A stretch of 8,696 nucleotides of DNA from an uncultured Oscillospiraceae bacterium (GTDB lineage: Bacteria > Bacillota > Clostridia > Oscillospirales > Ruminococcaceae): assembly GCA_934456315.1 (NCBI GenBank), contig CAKSHG010000085.1:1-8696 (forward strand), read 5' to 3'. A model generated the notes under the pieces. The model saw only the letters and a list, made by a program, of their open reading frames with translations. It was not told the DNA's origin and did no database searches. Positions 6,283-8,696 of the stretch are shown here, in pieces (the stretch's first letter is position 1; every line of letters begins with the position of its first letter). Position numbers and translations under genes: made by a program.

Positions 6283-7350
6283 ATGGAGGAAAACACGACA
6301 GGCATTCTCCCCGGAGGGGACATGTCGAAAATGCCCGGTTTCAAGAGCGTCTGCATGAAACTCGGCGTGATGATGATAATTATTTTTCTGTCCAGGGGGA
6401 TTGAAACCGTATTGCTGTCGTCGGCGGTCGGACTGGGAATGTTCAACGGAATGAGCTTGAATGCAGCCTATCTGATCCAGACACTTGTTAGCTTCCTGTT
6501 TCTGTATATCATTCCGCTCAGCTGCGCCGCTGCGCTGCTAAAGCCGCGGGGATTGTGCCAGAAGGTCTACAGGAAACCGCAGTTTTTCGGGAACGCGATG
6601 ATGCTGTTCCCGGCGTTCTATGGTCTGGCGCTGTTCGTGAACCTGCTCACAATGCTGGTTTCAAAGCTGTTCGAAAGCACCGACCTCTATAAGTCGTTCA
6701 ACACTGTCAACGACCTCACGCCGGATAACCTGTTCTGCGCCGGAGTGCTGCTGTTCCAGCTTGTGATAATAGCTCCGCTGTTCGAGGAATTCTGGTTCCG
6801 CGGGGTAGTCATGGAATCGCTCAGACCCTACGGGAACGGGTTCGCTATATTTGTTTCGGCGATACTTTTCGGCATGACCCACGCGAATTTCAGCCAGTTC
6901 TTCTATGCGACGGTGCTTGGTATCTGCCTTGGCTACATCGCGGTGTCCACAAACTCTATCGTGACTACCACGATAATGCACGCGATGTTCAACGGGATTT
7001 CCGGGCTGCTGCTGTTTTTCCTGTCGTTCGACGAAGTCGGGGATTACATGATGGCAGCGGCAAACGGCGAGGAAGCAGAGCAGACTCCGCTGGTGATATG
7101 CTACCTGATATTCTGGTTCGCAGTGATAATGCTGATGATAGTCGGCGTGCTGATGGCGATAGCTAAGCTCCGTAAGATAAAGCGTTACAAGGTGCCGAAG
7201 ATGTGGGACGTTCCGGCTCCGAAGCGCTGGGGAGTGTTCTTCAGCCGCGCGACCGTTATAATCGCGCTGGTCCTGGCTGCGGATACGTTCACGTTTCAGT
7301 TCGCTGCGCGGGGAGTTATCAGGCTGATAAAGCTTGTTGCCGGAGAATAG
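6283..7350 (+). CDS. CPBP family intramembrane glutamic endopeptidase
   Basis: A 355-residue multi-pass membrane protein of the CAAX/bacteriocin-processing (CPBP, Abi) family. The three conserved motifs are present: E168-E169-F-W-F-R173 (EExxxR), F196-G-M-T-H200, and H233-A-M-F-N237, which together form the glutamate/histidine catalytic centre in the membrane. Hydrophobic segments lie at about 26-50, 62-85, 104-127, 150-167, 186-200, 205-221, 226-247, 270-295 and 323-340. A charged loop (about 296-316) precedes the last helix. The start is the ATG at 6283 with AAGGAG 5 nt upstream; a TTG at 6268 overlaps that ribosome site and is unlikely. The gap to the kinase is 24 nt and a strong terminator follows. 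The substrate is unknown: members process prenylated proteins, peptides or regulators, and no peptide gene is adjacent. Confidence 0.93.
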   Translation: MEENTTGILPGGDMSKMPGFKSVCMKLGVMMIIIFLSRGIETVLLSSAVGLGMFNGMSLNAAYLIQTLVSFLFLYIIPLSCAAALLKPRGLCQKVYRKPQFFGNAMMLFPAFYGLALFVNLLTMLVSKLFESTDLYKSFNTVNDLTPDNLFCAGVLLFQLVIIAPLFEEFWFRGVVMESLRPYGNGFAIFVSAILFGMTHANFSQFFYATVLGICLGYIAVSTNSIVTTTIMHAMFNGISGLLLFFLSFDEVGDYMMAAANGEEAEQTPLVICYLIFWFAVIMLMIVGVLMAIAKLRKIKRYKVPKMWDVPAPKRWGVFFSRATVIIALVLAADTFTFQFAARGVIRLIKLVAGE

Positions 7351-7356
7351 ATATGT

Positions 7357-7386
7357 CGCCCCGGGAGTTATCCCGGGGCGGTTTTG
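7357..7386 (+). terminator. Intrinsic terminator ending the tsaD-kinase-protease unit
   Basis: A perfect 10-bp GC-rich stem (7357-7366 with 7371-7380), loop GTTA, followed by GTTTTGTATATT. It begins 6 nt after the protease stop codon. Confidence 0.92.
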
Positions 7387-7457
7387 TATATTATCGACAA
7401 ACAGAGAGCGGCGCATTTTCAATAATTCACAATTTTTTTAGCAGTGAGCATTTACGG

Positions 7458-7486
7458 TTGACAGAAACTAAAACACGTGATACAAT
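7458..7486 (+). promoter_or_regulatory. Sigma-A promoter for the 133-aa membrane protein
   Basis: Perfect TTGACA (7458-7463), a 17-bp spacer and TACAAT (7481-7486). The predicted start near 7493 gives a leader of about 31 nt. Confidence 0.85.
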
Positions 7487-7523
7487 AAAAGAAAAGCAAT
7501 AATTGTCAGCAGGAGGTGTTCTT

Positions 7524-7925
7524 ATGAAAGTAGCAGCAACATACGTTTTTGACGCCCTGGTGAACATTATCGGTCAGTCGATACTGTTTTTGATAGGAAT
7601 GTTCGTGTGGGTGAATCCGGTGAGCGAGATACTCTGGGTATTTGCCGCAGTGGGATTTGCGGCGTTTCTGGCATTCATGGAACGCGGTGCGGAGAAAAGG
7701 CGCGGCGCAGATTTCCGGCACTATCTGCTGTTTTCGGTGCTGCCGGTGAACATCATCGCGCTGATCGTCGCGGCGGTCACCGGCGTTATAGAATACAACC
7801 GCTGGATAACCAGCGTGCCCATCTATGTCTACAATCCATTTTATCCCATCTGGATAGCCGCCGGGACAGTTTTTATAACGCTCGCGTTTGTCGCAGTAAA
7901 CCGACTTACCAGGCAGAAGGCGTGA
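7524..7925 (+). CDS. Four-helix integral membrane protein, function unknown (133 aa)
   Basis: I do not recognise this family. Hydrophobic segments lie at about 11-29, 35-52, 66-88 and 107-126, with a basic cytoplasmic-looking loop (RGAEKRRG, 54-61) between the second and third and a short basic C-terminus (RLTRQK). By the positive-inside rule both ends probably face the cytoplasm. The loop between helices 3 and 4 (89-106) is aromatic-rich, with several Tyr and a Trp. No catalytic or metal-binding motif is visible. The ATG at 7524 has AGGAGGTG 5 nt upstream; a TTG at 7503 would put that ribosome site inside the gene. It has its own consensus promoter and is bounded by terminators on both sides, so it is probably monocistronic. 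Confidence 0.85.
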   Translation: MKVAATYVFDALVNIIGQSILFLIGMFVWVNPVSEILWVFAAVGFAAFLAFMERGAEKRRGADFRHYLLFSVLPVNIIALIVAAVTGVIEYNRWITSVPIYVYNPFYPIWIAAGTVFITLAFVAVNRLTRQKA

Positions 7926-8114
7926 GTCTTAATATGGTGATGGTGAATGTCAGACTGCGAACAGTTTTCGGGTTGGGAAATCTGACGGTACATGCGGTCC
8001 TTTTGTCGTGATAACGCTGATTTTCATCTTAGTGTACCTATGCATGGGGATCAGGGCGTGAATCGTGGCGCAACAAGATATTGTTAATTATTAGTCAAAT
8101 TTTGCGTATGATGT
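7926..8114. other. Gene-free stretch after the membrane protein
   Basis: I see no convincing gene, promoter or RNA here. Two tiny frames exist: a 25-codon one at 7934-8011, and a 17-codon hydrophobic one with a GTG start at 8008-8061. Neither has a ribosome site. The stretch reads as the long 3' trailer of the 133-aa gene, leading to the terminator at 8115. Confidence 0.5.
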
Positions 8115-8141
8115 GTCGGGAGCTTTGCTCCCGACTTTTTT
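8115..8141 (+). terminator. Intrinsic terminator
   Basis: A perfect 9-bp stem (8115-8123 with 8127-8135), loop TTT, then six T residues (8136-8141). It lies 189 nt beyond the stop of the 133-aa membrane protein and is the first good terminator after it. Confidence 0.92.
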
Positions 8142-8157
8142 GTGCAAAAGGGAGAGA

Positions 8158-8321
8158 AGTTTTCCACATTTTCAACGGTGAAAACTGTTGAAAGCATGGT
8201 TAAAACTGTTGAATGGTTGATTATTTCGACACATTTTTCAACTAAAACGTTGAAAAACCTGCTTATCCCGCATGAAAACTAGTCCGGTAAAGTTGAAAAC
8301 CCTGTTGAAACCGTGGAAAAC
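8158..8321. repeat. Array of GTTGAAAA-like words in both orientations
   Basis: About ten variants of GTTGAAAA or its complement fall within about 165 bp: TTTTCCACA (8160), TTTTCAAC (8169), GTGAAAAC (8178), GTTGAAAG (8187), GTTAAAAC (8199), GTTGAATG (8208), TTTTCAAC (8235), GTTGAAAA (8249), GTTGAAAAC (8292), GTTGAAAC (8304) and GTGGAAAAC (8313). The pair 8178-8192 and 8199-8213 is a 15-bp direct repeat with one mismatch at a 21-bp spacing. Positions 8234-8242 and 8249-8257 are a perfect 9-bp inverted repeat around TAAAAC. The array sits between a terminator and the ylxM promoter, so it is not coding. It looks like a protein-binding array, but the protein is unknown. Confidence 0.6.
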
Positions 8322-8402
8322 TAATTCTGGAAATTACCTTGTATTTTCCGCCTGGCAGTCAGAAAAATTTTCAGTATCCCCGGGAAAATCCGCGTTTACC
8401 CC

Positions 8403-8431
8403 TTGACAAAGCCACATTCTCATGATATAAT
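8403..8431 (+). promoter_or_regulatory. Perfect consensus sigma-A promoter for ylxM
   Basis: TTGACA (8403-8408), a 17-bp spacer and TATAAT (8426-8431). Both hexamers match the consensus exactly. The predicted start near 8438 gives a leader of about 56 nt to the ATG at 8494. Confidence 0.93.
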
Positions 8432-8493
8432 ATTAACGTTGCTGTAAAGCGTTTTTACCTGACACCTGAATGAAAGTGAGCAAGTTAGCATAA

Positions 8494-8696
8494 ATGGAAC
8501 GCAGCCTTGATTTTGTGATACTGCTGGATATCTACGGCGAGCTGCTGGCAAATTCCCAGCGCGAAGCCCTGGATATGCGGTACAACGCCGACCTTTCCCT
8601 CGCCGAGATAGCCGAGGAGATGGGCGGGGTCACAAGGCAGAGCGTGGTTTCCGCGATAAAAAAGGGCGAGCAGCGCCTGGAGGAGCTCGAGCAGAA
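8494..8696 (+). CDS. ylxM: YlxM/p13-like (UPF0122) DNA-binding protein, 5' part
   Basis: The first 67 codons are present; the right edge cuts the gene. The protein is a sigma-70 region-4-like helix-turn-helix: a first helical part (about 2-19), NSQREALDMRYNADLSLAEI (20-39), then the recognition part EEMGGVTRQSVVSAIKKGEQ (41-60), which matches the family pattern GVTRQAV..I.R. YlxM family genes normally sit directly before ffh, the signal recognition particle GTPase, and the protein is thought to act with the SRP; ffh would be expected just outside the window. The ribosome site is weak (AAGTGAG, about 13 nt before the ATG), despite the perfect promoter upstream. Confidence 0.92.
   Translation, partial: MERSLDFVILLDIYGELLANSQREALDMRYNADLSLAEIAEEMGGVTRQSVVSAIKKGEQRLEELEQ

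Noticed and set aside
6661..7422. A 253-codon minus-strand open frame
   Set aside because: It is antisense to the CPBP protease, rich in His/Arg/Gln as expected of a complement artefact, and runs through the terminator.
8008..8061. 17-codon hydrophobic mini-frame with a GTG start (possible small membrane peptide or toxin)
   Set aside because: No ribosome site, no nearby promoter, no antisense RNA signal. A frame this short arises easily by chance.
8158..8321. Replication origin (oriC)
   Set aside because: DnaA-box-like words are present but none matches TTATCCACA exactly. There is no dnaA or dnaN nearby, and ylxM is not a usual oriC neighbour. Kept only as a binding-array finding.

Overview
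The window looks like chromosomal DNA from a gut-type clostridium, most likely Oscillospiraceae (Ruminococcus-like). The reasons are moderately high GC in genes with AT-rich gaps, strong AGGAGG-type ribosome sites, near-consensus sigma-A promoters with 17-bp spacers, and the gene set (tsaD, a shikimate kinase homologue, a CPBP protease, a DUF6062-type protein, ylxM). The taxonomic call is inference from style and protein families, not from a search.

Left part (1-3645), minus strand. A promoter at 3617-3645 drives an OGG1-type 8-oxoguanine DNA glycosylase, followed after 17 nt by a small tail-anchored zinc-ribbon protein and a strong intrinsic terminator (2168-2206). A second promoter (2073-2101) drives a large single-pass membrane protein. 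It has three zinc ribbons with identical Cys spacing, an 8-residue tandem repeat, a membrane segment, a Ser/Thr-rich stalk and a helical outer domain, and it runs off the left edge. Its gene covers bases 1-1991 in one uninterrupted minus-strand frame.

Middle part (3646-7390), plus strand. A 159-bp foldback element resembling a MITE (3689-3847) forms the leader of a DUF6062-type Cys/His protein (3871-4575). A second, unrelated palindromic element (4575-4687) fills the gap to tsaD. tsaD (tRNA t6A synthesis), a divergent shikimate kinase homologue and a CPBP intramembrane protease follow with 24-25 nt gaps and end at an intrinsic terminator, so they are probably one transcription unit.

Right part (7390-8696), plus strand. 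A consensus promoter and a 133-residue four-helix membrane protein of unknown function are followed by a 568-nt gap. The gap holds a terminator, a dense array of GTTGAAAA-like words in both orientations, and a perfect consensus promoter. That promoter reads into the start of ylxM, the usual partner of the signal recognition particle gene ffh, which is cut by the right edge.

Most of the window is ordinary housekeeping and membrane-protein sequence. The items most worth a second look are the two foldback elements, the GTTGAAAA array before ylxM, the duplicated CxxC...CxxH architecture of the DUF6062-type protein, the shikimate kinase homologue lacking the expected substrate-binding arginine, and the paired zinc-ribbon membrane proteins. 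I see no phage, CRISPR array, transposase, defence system or RNA gene.
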